Positions 27,521-36,261 of a stretch of 64,000 nucleotides of DNA are shown one piece after another (positions within the stretch are counted from its first letter, which is position 1; every line of letters starts with the position of its first letter). Both the position numbers and the translations under genes were made by a program. The notes beneath the pieces are model-generated. The model was not told the DNA's origin. It did not search any database and saw nothing but the letters and a program-made list of their open reading frames with translations. Source of the DNA: Pseudoalteromonas sp. H105 (GTDB taxonomy: Bacteria > Pseudomonadota > Gammaproteobacteria > Enterobacterales > Alteromonadaceae); NCBI RefSeq assembly GCF_001469215.1, contig NZ_LOFH01000005.1, positions 203,259 through 267,258 of the forward strand, written 5' to 3'.

Positions 27521-28009
27521 ATGCAAATCAGTAAAAATTCAGCAGTGGAGTTTCACTACACCTTGAGTGAAGCGGGCGAGCAACTTGAAAGCAGTAAAAA
27601 CGACGCTCCATTAAGCTATATTCACGGCCTTGAAGGTATGCTACCAGGCCTTGAAAAAGCCCTTGAAGGCAAATCTGCTGGCGACAACTTAACCGTGACA
27701 TTAGCACCAAGTGAATCTTACGGCGAGCGTGTTGACGATTTAATTCAACGTATTCCACTTAAGCATTTGCAAGGCGACACCAAAGTGTGGAAACAAGGCA
27801 TGACTGCTATGGTGCATTCAAACCAAGGTAAACATCAAGTCACTATTGTTAAAGTCGGTCGCTTTAACGCCGATTGTGATTTAAACCACCCATTTGCAGG
27901 CAAAACATTAACGTTTGATGTAGATGTTATTTCGGTGCGTGAAGCCACGAGTGAAGAGCTCTCTCATGGTCACGTTCATAGCGAAGGCGGCTGTGGACAC
28001 AACCACTAA
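27521..28009 (+). CDS. slyD: FKBP-type peptidyl-prolyl isomerase, SlyD-like
   Basis: Cytoplasmic prolyl isomerase and chaperone with a metal-binding tail. The 162-residue protein has the FKBP core (SYIHGLEGMLPGLEKALEGK) with the insert-in-flap domain after it (SESYGERVDDLIQRIP, TVTIVKVG-like region). The C-terminus SHGHVHSEGGCGHNH is a short His/Cys metal-binding tail, like SlyD of enterics where the tail supplies nickel for hydrogenase; no hydrogenase genes are here. Could also be a FkpB/FklB relative, but the tail favours SlyD. Confidence 0.85.
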   Translation: MQISKNSAVEFHYTLSEAGEQLESSKNDAPLSYIHGLEGMLPGLEKALEGKSAGDNLTVTLAPSESYGERVDDLIQRIPLKHLQGDTKVWKQGMTAMVHSNQGKHQVTIVKVGRFNADCDLNHPFAGKTLTFDVDVISVREATSEELSHGHVHSEGGCGHNH

Positions 28010-28022
28010 TTAAGGACAAGTA

Positions 28023-28751
28023 ATGACAAAAGTTGCAATAGTAACCGGTGGAAGCTTAGGTATTGGTCGCGCTATCTGTCAGCGCTTAGAAAGCGATGGT
28101 TTTCATGTTTTTAATTTAGATATTCAACAGGGTGAATATGGTCGCTGGCTTGAATGTGATGTTAGCCAGACCTCGCAGGTCGAGCAAGCAATCACAAAGA
28201 TAGCACATAGCCAGGGTCGCATAGATGTACTCGTATCGAATGCCGGTAAGCACCTCAGTGCGACAATAGAAGACACCGACGAAGCAACTTTTGACTCTCT
28301 GTTTGCGCTGAATGTTAAAGGGGCTTATGCCGCTGTAAAAGCCGTATTGCCGAGCATGAAAGCGCAACAAAATGGGGCGATCATTTTTATCGCCTCTGAT
28401 CAAGCAAGTATAGGAAAGAGTAACTCGTTTGCTTATAATCTCACCAAACATGCTCTGGCATCGATGGCAAAAACAACGGCTTTAGATTACGCTGCTTTCA
28501 ATATTCGCGCTAATGCAGTGTGCCCAGGTACGATTGAAACGCCTTTGTTTCATAACGCGATTGATGCTTACTGTAAAAGTAGTGGCGCCAATAAAGCTGA
28601 TATCGTTGCACAAGAAGGTGCATTGCAGCCATTAGGTCGATTAGGGCAACCAGAAGAAGTCGCGGCTTTAGCCGCATTTTTAGCCAGTGATAATGCAACC
28701 TTTATCACTGGCAGCTTACACAACATTGATGGCGGCTACACAGCCCAATAA
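28023..28751 (+). CDS. Short-chain dehydrogenase/reductase (SDR)
   Basis: A 242-residue NAD(P)-dependent oxidoreductase of the classical SDR type. Cofactor loop TGGSLGIGRA (residues 9-18), NNAG-equivalent SNAGKH, catalytic Ser in IFIASDQAS, and YNLTK with the catalytic Tyr and Lys are all seen. C-terminal IDGGYTAQ is typical. Strong RBS (AAGGA). Lies 13 bases after slyD and 13 bases before the amidohydrolase gene. Together with that gene it resembles the dehydrogenase plus lactonase pair that oxidises sugars such as L-fucose to the acid, which is a context inference only. Confidence 0.88.
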   Translation: MTKVAIVTGGSLGIGRAICQRLESDGFHVFNLDIQQGEYGRWLECDVSQTSQVEQAITKIAHSQGRIDVLVSNAGKHLSATIEDTDEATFDSLFALNVKGAYAAVKAVLPSMKAQQNGAIIFIASDQASIGKSNSFAYNLTKHALASMAKTTALDYAAFNIRANAVCPGTIETPLFHNAIDAYCKSSGANKADIVAQEGALQPLGRLGQPEEVAALAAFLASDNATFITGSLHNIDGGYTAQ

Positions 28752-28764
28752 TTAGGTAAATAAA

Positions 28765-29604
28765 ATGCATAATAAAATAATTGACCCCCATGTGCATTTT
28801 TTTAATTTAATTGAAGGTGAATACACGTGGCTACAAGGCGATACCCCGCCTCCATGGCCGCACCTTGACCAAATTAAAGCGCCTATGACTGCTGCTGAGT
28901 TAATGCAGCATTGCCCATTTGAGTTAATGGCGCTTGTTCACATAGAAGCTGGGTTTAATAATAATCACCCAATTGAAGAGTTAAACTGGCTCAGTAAGCA
29001 TTTGGCGCAGACTCAATATAAAGCAATTGGTTATGCAAAAATAGATGATTGCCCTGAAACTTTCCAACAAGCAATCGCAAGTTTACTACACCCATCGCTT
29101 GTTGGTATCAGAGACATCACAGAAGCTGAGGAGAGCTCGCGGTTACTGAACCCTAACACTGTTGCCAATCTCGCTTACTTAGCCGAGCTAGAGTTACATT
29201 TTGAAGCGCAATTTGAGTTAGAAAACACCGCTATTAGCGAACGAGTTGCTAACTACTGCGCACAGCTCCCCAATCTTCGAATGGTTATTAATCATGCCGG
29301 TTTACCTCAAAAAATAGATGACTGGAAAGCAGGAGTCGCGGTTTTAGCACGTAATCAAAACGTATATATTAAATATTCGGGGTTTGAACTACTCCCTCTA
29401 TCTACTGTGCAACAACACACTTGTTTTGATTTTATTGTGCAGCAATTTGGCCAGTCACGCGTTATGTTTGCTAGTAACTTCCCGGTTTGCCAAATTAAGC
29501 AAAGTTATGAAGCTGTTTGGCAAAGCCACTTTGCGTTATGTAATAATCATTCCTTATGGCAAAAACTGAGTTACGACAACGCCCTTCGCTTTTATTGGCT
29601 TTGA
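28765..29604 (+). CDS. Amidohydrolase-2 family protein, possible sugar lactonase
   Basis: A 279-residue TIM-barrel metal-dependent hydrolase of COG3618. The N-terminal metal motif DPHVHFFN is present, followed by MALVHIEAGFN, a barrel strand LRMVINHAG, and VMFASNFPV near the end. The C-terminal motif carries N (FASNFPV) where many relatives have D, which fits the lactonase branch. L-fuconolactonase and related enzymes belong here. It is coupled to the upstream SDR gene (AGGT ribosome-binding site, 13-base gap). Substrate unknown. Confidence 0.75.
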   Translation: MHNKIIDPHVHFFNLIEGEYTWLQGDTPPPWPHLDQIKAPMTAAELMQHCPFELMALVHIEAGFNNNHPIEELNWLSKHLAQTQYKAIGYAKIDDCPETFQQAIASLLHPSLVGIRDITEAEESSRLLNPNTVANLAYLAELELHFEAQFELENTAISERVANYCAQLPNLRMVINHAGLPQKIDDWKAGVAVLARNQNVYIKYSGFELLPLSTVQQHTCFDFIVQQFGQSRVMFASNFPVCQIKQSYEAVWQSHFALCNNHSLWQKLSYDNALRFYWL

Positions 29605-29676
29605 ATTTAATGTGACTATCTTGTACAAATAAAAAGCGCTATATTCTACTTAAGTTGTTAAGTGTGAGTGCGATTA

Positions 29677-31230
29677 ATGAAGAAACCACAATATAAACTA
29701 GCAGTCATATCTGCCCTATCGTGGAGTGTATTATCTGGGTGTGGCTCAGGTTCCTCTGACAGCAGCTCCTCAGGGCCAACAGTCATTAATTGGACACAAG
29801 ATGAATTTCAATCATCGCGTAATTTTGAGCAACAATGCCAAGCACTTAACGAAAAACACTGGCTGCGCTCATGGAGCAACGAAACCTACCTTTGGTATGA
29901 TGAGATTATTGATCGTGACCCCGCACTCACGGAGTCTGTGAGCGATTACTTTAAGCTATTAAAAACAGAAGAAATCACTAATTCTGGCGCCAATAAAGAC
30001 AACTTCCACTCCAGCTTACCCACGCCGCAATGGCAAGCACAAAGTCAGTCTGGGATCTCCTTCGGTTATGGGTTTAAAACTAAAATAATTAGCCCAACAG
30101 CACCTCGCCAAGCAGTTATTAGCTACACAGAGCCTAATTCCCCCGCTAGTCGAGTAAACCTCATTCGTGGTTTTGAAATCATAGAAGTAGACGGTGTCGA
30201 CTTTGTTAACGCCAGCACACAAGAGGACGTAGACACCATTAATGCCGGCTTATTCCCTAAAGAGTCGGGTAAGGTCACCTCGTTTACATTCAAAAGCGTT
30301 ACCACATCAGAAATACGAGAAGTCACGCTTACCGCTCAATCAATAGCAACGCAGCCAGTAACTAACGTAAAAACGATAGCTGAGGGGAATATCGGGTATT
30401 TTCAATTTAATAGCCATAATGCGGTTGCAGAAAAACCCTTGTACGATGCGTTTAATACTCTAAAAAACAATAATGTCACTGATTTAATTATTGATATGCG
30501 TTATAACGGCGGTGGCTTTTTACAAATGGCAAGCCAAGTGGCCTATATGATTGCAGGTGATGCGAATACGAATAATAAAATTTTTGAACGCACTATTTTT
30601 AACGATAAACACCCTGTATTTAACCCTGTAACAGGTGAGCGTTTAACACCGGTATTATTTACCGATGAATTTGTCGGCTTTGCTGAAAACCCAAGCCTAA
30701 ATCCAGGCACTAAACTACCGACTCTTAATTTAGATCGCGTTTATTTACTCACAACAAGTAGCACGTGTTCAGCCAGTGAAGCCATAATTAACGGCTTGCG
30801 GGGTGCTGATATCGACGTAATACAGATTGGAGCTGGCACCTGTGGTAAACCGTATGGGTTTTATGCCACAGATAACTGCGACGTTACCTATTTTACCATT
30901 CAATTTACCGGTGAAAACAACAAAGGCTTTGGGGAGTATGCTGATGGCTTTGCACCACAAAATACGGTAAACACCGAACGCTTACCCGTGCGTGTCCCTG
31001 GCTGTGCTGTGGCTGATGACTTTACTCGTCAGTTAGGTGACCCTGATGAAGCACTTTTAGCAACAGCGCTTAATTATCGTGAAACAGGAAGGTGCCCTAC
31101 CCCTACATCAACGGCCAGCCTGCAAGGTTTCGCGCCTTCACAGCAAAGCGACACGCCTGAAGTGATTGATACACGAGCCATCACATTTGCAGAGCAAAAC
31201 AAAGTGTTACCTAAAGCTGAAAATGAGTGA
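29677..31230 (+). CDS. S41-family C-terminal processing peptidase, lipoprotein
   Basis: Predicted exported serine protease of 517 residues. The ATG at 29677 begins a lipoprotein signal (MKKPQYKLAVISALSWSVLS, then GC); an in-frame GTG at 29668 is possible. A Ser-rich linker follows. A PDZ-like region (about 115-205, containing SPASRVNLIRGFEIIEVDG) precedes the S41 domain (IGYFQFNSHNA, LIIDMRYNGGGF). The catalytic serine is expected in STCSASEAI (about residue 365), with GAGTCGKPYGFY further on. Several cysteines in the C-terminal half suggest disulfides. Substrates unknown. Confidence 0.85.
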   Translation: MKKPQYKLAVISALSWSVLSGCGSGSSDSSSSGPTVINWTQDEFQSSRNFEQQCQALNEKHWLRSWSNETYLWYDEIIDRDPALTESVSDYFKLLKTEEITNSGANKDNFHSSLPTPQWQAQSQSGISFGYGFKTKIISPTAPRQAVISYTEPNSPASRVNLIRGFEIIEVDGVDFVNASTQEDVDTINAGLFPKESGKVTSFTFKSVTTSEIREVTLTAQSIATQPVTNVKTIAEGNIGYFQFNSHNAVAEKPLYDAFNTLKNNNVTDLIIDMRYNGGGFLQMASQVAYMIAGDANTNNKIFERTIFNDKHPVFNPVTGERLTPVLFTDEFVGFAENPSLNPGTKLPTLNLDRVYLLTTSSTCSASEAIINGLRGADIDVIQIGAGTCGKPYGFYATDNCDVTYFTIQFTGENNKGFGEYADGFAPQNTVNTERLPVRVPGCAVADDFTRQLGDPDEALLATALNYRETGRCPTPTSTASLQGFAPSQQSDTPEVIDTRAITFAEQNKVLPKAENE

Positions 31231-31237
31231 ACTTATA

Positions 31238-31618
31238 ATGAAAAACATCTTTGGTATTTGCATATTAAGTAGCACTTTGTTATTGGGATGTGCTGCATCA
31301 GCTGATAAGCCCACGCCCAAATTACAACATGCACTATTAAAAGAGCCGCAAAGCGAATTAATTGCGCAAGGTATAGCACGGCTAATGCGCAGTAATGCCA
31401 TTGCCGTCTCTGAAGATGTATTTATGACAGGTAGTGTTATGGTTGTTGATAATGCCTCTAAAACAGACTCTTTAGGCAGCCCAATTATGGGCAAACAACT
31501 GAACATGCCCGATAAATTTGAATTGCTGATTAAAGGTAATACCTGCTTTGTTCGTCATTTAGATAGTAAAGCAACTGAGTCATTGCCTGGCGTAAAATGT
31601 AAAATAAACAACGGATAA
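31238..31618 (+). CDS. Small lipoprotein of unknown function
   Basis: The ATG at 31238 gives a 126-residue protein with a lipoprotein signal (MKNIFGICILSSTLLLG, C at residue 18). An alternative ATG at 31223 overlaps the end of the S41 protease gene. The mature part contains EDVFMTGSVMVVDN and two cysteines (NTCFVRH, GVKCKIN) that could form a disulfide. I recognise no family. Being 7 bases after the protease gene and before a terminator, it is probably co-transcribed with it and may act with it in the periplasm. Confidence 0.7.
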   Translation: MKNIFGICILSSTLLLGCAASADKPTPKLQHALLKEPQSELIAQGIARLMRSNAIAVSEDVFMTGSVMVVDNASKTDSLGSPIMGKQLNMPDKFELLIKGNTCFVRHLDSKATESLPGVKCKINNG

Positions 31619-31623
31619 ATATT

Positions 31624-31650
31624 AAAAAAGCCCTAACCGGGCTTTTTTAA
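31624..31650. terminator. Terminator between small lipoprotein and dehydratase genes
   Basis: Hairpin AAAAAAGCCC, loop TAACC, GGGCTTTTTT; symmetric A and T runs between convergent genes, so it can end transcription from both sides. Confidence 0.9.
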
Positions 31651-31670
31651 TGTTAGGTACAATGCAGTGA

Positions 31671-32846
31671 CTACTTAATTTCTACGCGTTGTGAGCGCAT
31701 GACAATCTCATCGTTTAGCTCAATGCCCAAACCTGGTTCTTCTGATACTTCAAAGAAGCCATTCTTTGGCTGTGGATCTTGTAAGCATAATTCGCGGTTC
31801 CACTTTTTGATTGCATAAGTGTGATGCTCATGGATTAAGAAGTTAGGAATAGCCGTTTCTAAGTGCAATGACGCAGCTGTCGCAACCGGGCCGCCACACA
31901 CGTGCGCTTGAATACGCACATCAAAAATATCAGCGTAATCACACACTTTTTTAGTCTCAGTAAAGCCGCCGCATAAACCGATATCAGGTTGAAGAACGTC
32001 AATACTTTGATCTTCAAGGTATGGTCGCACACCCCAACGGTTATATAAACGTTCACCACCAGCGATTGGTACGGCAACTTTATCGGCCACTTTTGCATGT
32101 AGTGAATGATTTAAGTAGTTAACTGGCTCTTCGTAATACATACAATCAAACTCTTCAGCAATCTCACCAATTTGAATAGCAGATGTTGCCCCCGGCAAAC
32201 TGTGGCATTCAAAAATAATATCGACTTCGTCACCTACTGCTTCTCGAATTGCTTGCATGCGCGCACGGTAAAGCTTCATTTCAGCACGTGAAATGATCTT
32301 CGTGCGGTCATAGTAGGTGTTACCGTCTTTATCATATTGGATTGGGTCAACTTTTACTGCATCGTAACCTTCCGCAATCGCTTTTAAAGCGGCTTCTGCG
32401 TATTCTTGCGGTTGTACAAGCGCTTTAAATTCACTATCCCAATCAAACTGTAATTGTGAGGCATACGTACGTAGTTTATCGTTAACTTTACCACCGAGTA
32501 GCTGGTAAACAGGTAAACCAAGTGCTTTACCTTTAATGTCCCACAGTGCAGTATCAATCGCACTCATTGCTGCATACACAACCGGGCCTCCGCCTAATCC
32601 CCAAAAACTTTCACGTAACATGCGGGACCAAAGTTTTTCAGTTTGAAATGGGTCATGGCCAATTAAAAACGCATCCGCCATTTCTTTAATCATTGCTGCA
32701 GCGGCACTGTGCCCTAAATCATAAGCTAATCCAGCCTCACCAACGCCGCTAATACCTTCATCGGTATGAATACGAACAAATACAGGTGTCCATGCTGGAC
32801 GTTCTGGACAGTGAATATCAAACACTTCAACGCGATTTACTTTCAT
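31671..32846 (-). CDS. Enolase-superfamily dehydratase (mandelate racemase/MLE type)
   Basis: A 391-residue enzyme with the capping domain (1-125) and TIM barrel. Barrel motifs seen: YDAVKVDPIQYD, the metal-ligand acidic residues in IIFECHSLPG, MYYEEPVN and VPIAGGERLYN, and a histidine in IQAHVCGGPVA. Enzymes of this group dehydrate acid sugars such as galactonate or fuconate using Mg2+. AAGGA precedes the ATG. It follows the class II aldolase gene by 9 bases, so the pair likely performs dehydration and then cleavage or handling of a sugar acid. Exact substrate cannot be read. Confidence 0.82.
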   Translation of the reverse strand: MKVNRVEVFDIHCPERPAWTPVFVRIHTDEGISGVGEAGLAYDLGHSAAAAMIKEMADAFLIGHDPFQTEKLWSRMLRESFWGLGGGPVVYAAMSAIDTALWDIKGKALGLPVYQLLGGKVNDKLRTYASQLQFDWDSEFKALVQPQEYAEAALKAIAEGYDAVKVDPIQYDKDGNTYYDRTKIISRAEMKLYRARMQAIREAVGDEVDIIFECHSLPGATSAIQIGEIAEEFDCMYYEEPVNYLNHSLHAKVADKVAVPIAGGERLYNRWGVRPYLEDQSIDVLQPDIGLCGGFTETKKVCDYADIFDVRIQAHVCGGPVATAASLHLETAIPNFLIHEHHTYAIKKWNRELCLQDPQPKNGFFEVSEEPGLGIELNDEIVMRSQRVEIK

Positions 32847-32855
32847 GGGAATTCC

Positions 32856-33623
32856 TTAGTTAGCAAAATTTGGATCTAGGCGATAGGCTTTACGTAACAT
32901 GGCAGGCCAAGCTAATTGCCCGCCGGTGCTACCACTATGAACAACATTAGCTTGATTATAAATATTATCGATAATGGCTTGCGGTATTGGCGTAACTTCT
33001 TCGCCACTTGCTTGCAAAGATAACTGTATTTCACAGGCGCGTTGCAAATCGTAAAAACGCATAAAGGCATCGCCTACAGTTGGACCAACGGTAAGCCCGC
33101 CATGGTTTAATAGCAACATATGGTTTGTGTTGCCTAAATCATTTTGAAGGCGTGTTTTCTCATCGTCATTGACTGCCAAGCCTTCATAGCCGTGATACGA
33201 CAACGAGGGTAATGAAAACATAGAATATTGGCTCAGTGGCAGTAAGCCATTTTTTTGCGTTGCAACAGCAATGGTTTCTTTTGTGTGTAAATGAATCACG
33301 CAATGTGCATCATCACGCACTTCATGGATTGCACTGTGAATAGTGAAGCCAGCAGGGTTAATCTTAAAAGGTGTATCATCTAAAATATTTCCTTTTAAAT
33401 CCACTTTAACCAAATTTGATGCTGTCACCTCGTCAAATGTGAGGCCAAACGCATTAACTAAATAATGATCGGTACCAGGTAAACGGGCCGACAGGTGCGT
33501 GTATATTAAATCACCCCAACGAAAGTGCTCCACTAACCGGTAGCACGCGGCTAAATCAACGCGTAGCTGCCATTCTTCAGCTGACACTTTGTTTTTTAAA
33601 CTAAGTTGTGGTAACTCAAACAT
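32856..33623 (-). CDS. Class II aldolase/adducin-family protein
   Basis: A 255-residue protein with the class II aldolase/adducin fold. The Zn-ligand histidines are visible in CVIHLHTKET (HLH pair) and in LLLNHGGLTVG; the start has RWGDLIYTHLSARLPGTDHY, typical of the family. The group includes fuculose/rhamnulose phosphate aldolases but also non-aldolase proteins; the long C-terminal part (GSTGGQLAWPAMLRKA) resembles the uncharacterised class that retains the fold. AAAAGGG precedes the ATG. First gene of a two-gene operon with the dehydratase. Confidence 0.82.
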   Translation of the reverse strand: MFELPQLSLKNKVSAEEWQLRVDLAACYRLVEHFRWGDLIYTHLSARLPGTDHYLVNAFGLTFDEVTASNLVKVDLKGNILDDTPFKINPAGFTIHSAIHEVRDDAHCVIHLHTKETIAVATQKNGLLPLSQYSMFSLPSLSYHGYEGLAVNDDEKTRLQNDLGNTNHMLLLNHGGLTVGPTVGDAFMRFYDLQRACEIQLSLQASGEEVTPIPQAIIDNIYNQANVVHSGSTGGQLAWPAMLRKAYRLDPNFAN

Positions 33624-33712
33624 ATCGATCCCTTTTTAAACGTGTAACAACACGAAATAGATGTATAGAAGTCTAAAGTAGAGTGAGGTGATGATCAATC
33701 TCTTTTAAAACA

Positions 33713-33743
33713 AAACAGCCACACCAAATTGGTGTGGCTGTTT
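33713..33743 (-). terminator. Terminator after cytochrome c gene
   Basis: Hairpin AACAGCCACACCAA / TTGGTGTGGCTGTT, a near-perfect palindrome, followed on the minus strand by a T-rich run, 36 bases after the cytochrome stop codon. Confidence 0.88.
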
Positions 33744-33779
33744 ATTCACCCGCTTAATAAACCAGCGAGATCAGTAAAA

Positions 33780-34103
33780 CTATTTTACATTAGATAAGTA
33801 GTCTGCAATTGCAGCTAATTCTTCATCAGAAATACTTGCAACCATGCCTTTCATAACCATGCTCATACCATTTGCACGCGCACCTGACTTAATGTCTTTC
33901 ATTTGTGCAAGTAAGTACTCTTTGTTTTGACCATTTAGCTTAGGATACATTGCCATGATAGGTGATTTACCTTCAGCGCCATGACATGTCTGACAGTTTT
34001 TAGCGGTATAAAGCGCTTCGCCATCCGCAGCCATTGTTGAAAATGAAGCACTTGCAGCAACAGCAAGGCTTGCCCCTAAAAGTAGTGTTTTTATCTTGCT
34101 CAT
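33780..34103 (-). CDS. Periplasmic class I cytochrome c
   Basis: A 107-residue monoheme electron carrier. Signal peptide residues 1-25 (LLLGASLAVAASASFSTMAA) direct it to the periplasm. Heme attachment site CQTCH (about residues 37-41); the axial methionine is probably in the Met-rich stretch GMSMVMKGMV. C-terminal helix ELAAIADYLSNVK is standard for cytochromes c of the c553/c4-half type. RBS region is purine-rich (AAAAAGAAGAGAAAA). Its partner oxidase or reductase is not in this window. Confidence 0.93.
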   Translation of the reverse strand: MSKIKTLLLGASLAVAASASFSTMAADGEALYTAKNCQTCHGAEGKSPIMAMYPKLNGQNKEYLLAQMKDIKSGARANGMSMVMKGMVASISDEELAAIADYLSNVK

Positions 34104-34303
34104 TATATTTTCTCTTCTTTTTAACGGTTTAGAAATCTATCCAGTTAAGTGTAGACCATGCACACTGGCTTGCTAATTTTACGTAAATTATGCACAACAC
34201 AGATCACTGACACTCCATGGGTATACTTTACCGGTTGTACCAATAATAGTTAAACATAGCCTGTTGCGTAAATTAAAGTGCAACTTATACCCAACAAGGT
34301 TAT

Positions 34304-34843
34304 CTACCACACAAGATCATCCGGCACTTCAAAATCAGCATATGGGTCATTATCGTCTTTGTCTTTATCTTCTGGCTCAACATGGAATACGATGTACTTC
34401 TCATCAACCTCAGCCACTTTGCGGGCAGGTTCATCTTCCAGTACATAAAATTGCCCTTCAAGCACACAAATTGCTAAACGCCCGCCTGATAATGCTTTTT
34501 GTGTTTTCTCATTTACATCAAGTTCTTTTACTTTATTTTCATAGGTAAAATTAAAGGTACGTTCACCTCGGATTGCATCTTGGTTATTATGCTCTAAGAT
34601 TTGTTTTACACGTGCAACTTGTTCACGCTGCTTTAAATCACCTTGGCGAGCTTGGTTGAGCTCTTCAGCTTTCTTTTGCTGCTCTAACTTTGTTTGTTGA
34701 ATGTGTTTTTGCAGATCACTGGGGTTACTGGTCGCCCCTTTCTTTTGTTTTTTTTGCTGCTTTCGTTTCTCACTTTTTGCCACTTTTGCTTTGTGCGACG
34801 TTGTTAACCCTGCCTGAAGTAATTGGTCTTGTAATGAACCCAT
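34304..34843 (-). CDS. DUF2058 (YaiL-like) protein
   Basis: A 179-residue cytoplasmic protein of the DUF2058/YaiL family. Residues 1-90 are a very basic, Lys/Gln-rich helical region (KAKVAKSEKRKQQKKQKKG, QQTKLEQQKKAEELNQ), suggesting nucleic-acid contact. Residues 95-160 are a globular part (FNFTYENKVKELDV, LAICVLEGQFYVLEDEPA). The acidic tail ends DPYADFEVPDDLVW. Family members are called nucleoprotein/polynucleotide-associated enzymes, but no activity is established. Confidence 0.85.
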   Translation of the reverse strand: MGSLQDQLLQAGLTTSHKAKVAKSEKRKQQKKQKKGATSNPSDLQKHIQQTKLEQQKKAEELNQARQGDLKQREQVARVKQILEHNNQDAIRGERTFNFTYENKVKELDVNEKTQKALSGGRLAICVLEGQFYVLEDEPARKVAEVDEKYIVFHVEPEDKDKDDNDPYADFEVPDDLVW

Positions 34844-34889
34844 TGTCTTGTTCCATGAAAAACTGATATTAGAATTATTTTATACCGAT

Positions 34890-34914
34890 ACCCACCACAC
34901 CTCAAGATACGAGT
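34890..34914. repeat. Short dispersed repeat near DUF2058 gene
   Basis: A 25-base stretch (ACCCA...CTCAAGATACGAGT) that closely resembles 24041-24065 (ACCCA...CCTAAGATACGAGT). Both lie in intergenic DNA upstream of genes. Likely members of a small dispersed repeat family. Confidence 0.35.
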
Positions 34915-35118
34915 AGTGCTAGAGCTCAACCAATTTTACTAATTCATTAATTAGGCTATGACTTAGTGTTGTAATGTAGCAAAGCACACAATGTAAAACC
35001 TGACTTAGCGCAAAAGGATTGTATTTCTTTACCCAAAATAATGCCTTAAATTAACTATTGCAATTGATTTAATGGCAACTAAGCGTAAGCTATCTGCTTT
35101 TGCTGTTAGGCTAAATGA

Positions 35119-36261
35119 ATGCGTATTTTTCATTTATTACTGTGCTCATTATTTATCTTTTTTGTTTTATATGCACCCCAACCACTTTTAGGGTTATTTG
35201 CAGCCCAATTTTCAGTAAGCCCTGCCACGGCAGGCAGCTTGATGACGGCTACAATGGTGCCATTGGCAATCGCACCGCTTATTTATGGTTTGATACTCGC
35301 CAAACATAATCCACTGCAAATTTTACGTTATGCGATGCTTGGGCTTGCACTCAGCTGTATTGTGTTTACCCTAGCGCCAAGTTTTGAGCTGCTTTTACTC
35401 ATTCGCTTTATTCAGGGATTGATACTGCCAGCAGCCCTTACAGCTATGACAACCTATGTCGGCATGTCATATAAAGCAGATTGTTTACAGAAAAAGATGA
35501 GCATGTATATCGGGAGCACAATTGCCGGTGGGTATTTTGGTCGGGTGCTCGCCGCCGTATTTGCTGACTTATGGCACTGGCAAAGCTTCTACTACATAAT
35601 CGCCATTGGCTTGATAGCACTGTCGTTAACAATAGATAAACACACACATCAACCGATGATAAAACCGCAATCCCCGCTTAGTTATTTAAAACAATTGGCA
35701 ACTGCTCCTATATTAAGGCTTTATGGCGCAGTTTTTTGTATGTTTTTTTGCTTTGCAGCCTTGCTGAATTACCTTCCATTTATTTTACAAGACACCTTCT
35801 TAATAACCAATACTCGCGATATTGGCTTTGTCTACAGTGGCTATTTACTAGGAGCGTTAGCATCTATGACGACGCCTTGGCTATTGAAACACAGCCGTTC
35901 TGCATGGCATTTACTCTGTGGTGTATTTGCCTTTTATTGCGTCACTATTATGTTACTTATGAGCATTGAATTGGTTCTATTCTTAATTGCTTTTACCGGA
36001 TTTTGTGCGGCCATGTTTATGATCCACTCTACCGCAGCCCCTTTGGTTAATAAAATAAGCATGGCACCAGCCAGTGTGACGAATGGTGGCTATGTGTCAT
36101 TTTATTATAGCGGAGGGGCGTTGGGCTCCTTTGTGCCAGGATTGGTGTATCAGCAATACGGACACACGGCGTTTATGGCGTCGCTTTTATTGGTGTGTGT
36201 TTGCGGGTTTATGTTAGTTTTATGTGGCTATCTTGCAGGTAAAAAAGCCACTTTAGGCTGA
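35119..36261 (+). CDS. MFS transporter, YnfM-like exporter
   Basis: A 380-residue inner-membrane protein with 12 hydrophobic segments. The N-terminus (VLYAPQPLLGLFAAQFSVS, TAGSLMTATMVPLAIAP) and motif IRFIQGLILPAALTAMTTYVG fit the YnfM/drug-exporter type MFS group. Substrate unknown. The start lacks a strong ribosome-binding site. Its 3' end overlaps the convergent prolyl-tRNA deacylase gene by 34 bases, so the two transcripts are antisense at their ends. Confidence 0.85.
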   Translation: MRIFHLLLCSLFIFFVLYAPQPLLGLFAAQFSVSPATAGSLMTATMVPLAIAPLIYGLILAKHNPLQILRYAMLGLALSCIVFTLAPSFELLLLIRFIQGLILPAALTAMTTYVGMSYKADCLQKKMSMYIGSTIAGGYFGRVLAAVFADLWHWQSFYYIIAIGLIALSLTIDKHTHQPMIKPQSPLSYLKQLATAPILRLYGAVFCMFFCFAALLNYLPFILQDTFLITNTRDIGFVYSGYLLGALASMTTPWLLKHSRSAWHLLCGVFAFYCVTIMLLMSIELVLFLIAFTGFCAAMFMIHSTAAPLVNKISMAPASVTNGGYVSFYYSGGALGSFVPGLVYQQYGHTAFMASLLLVCVCGFMLVLCGYLAGKKATLG

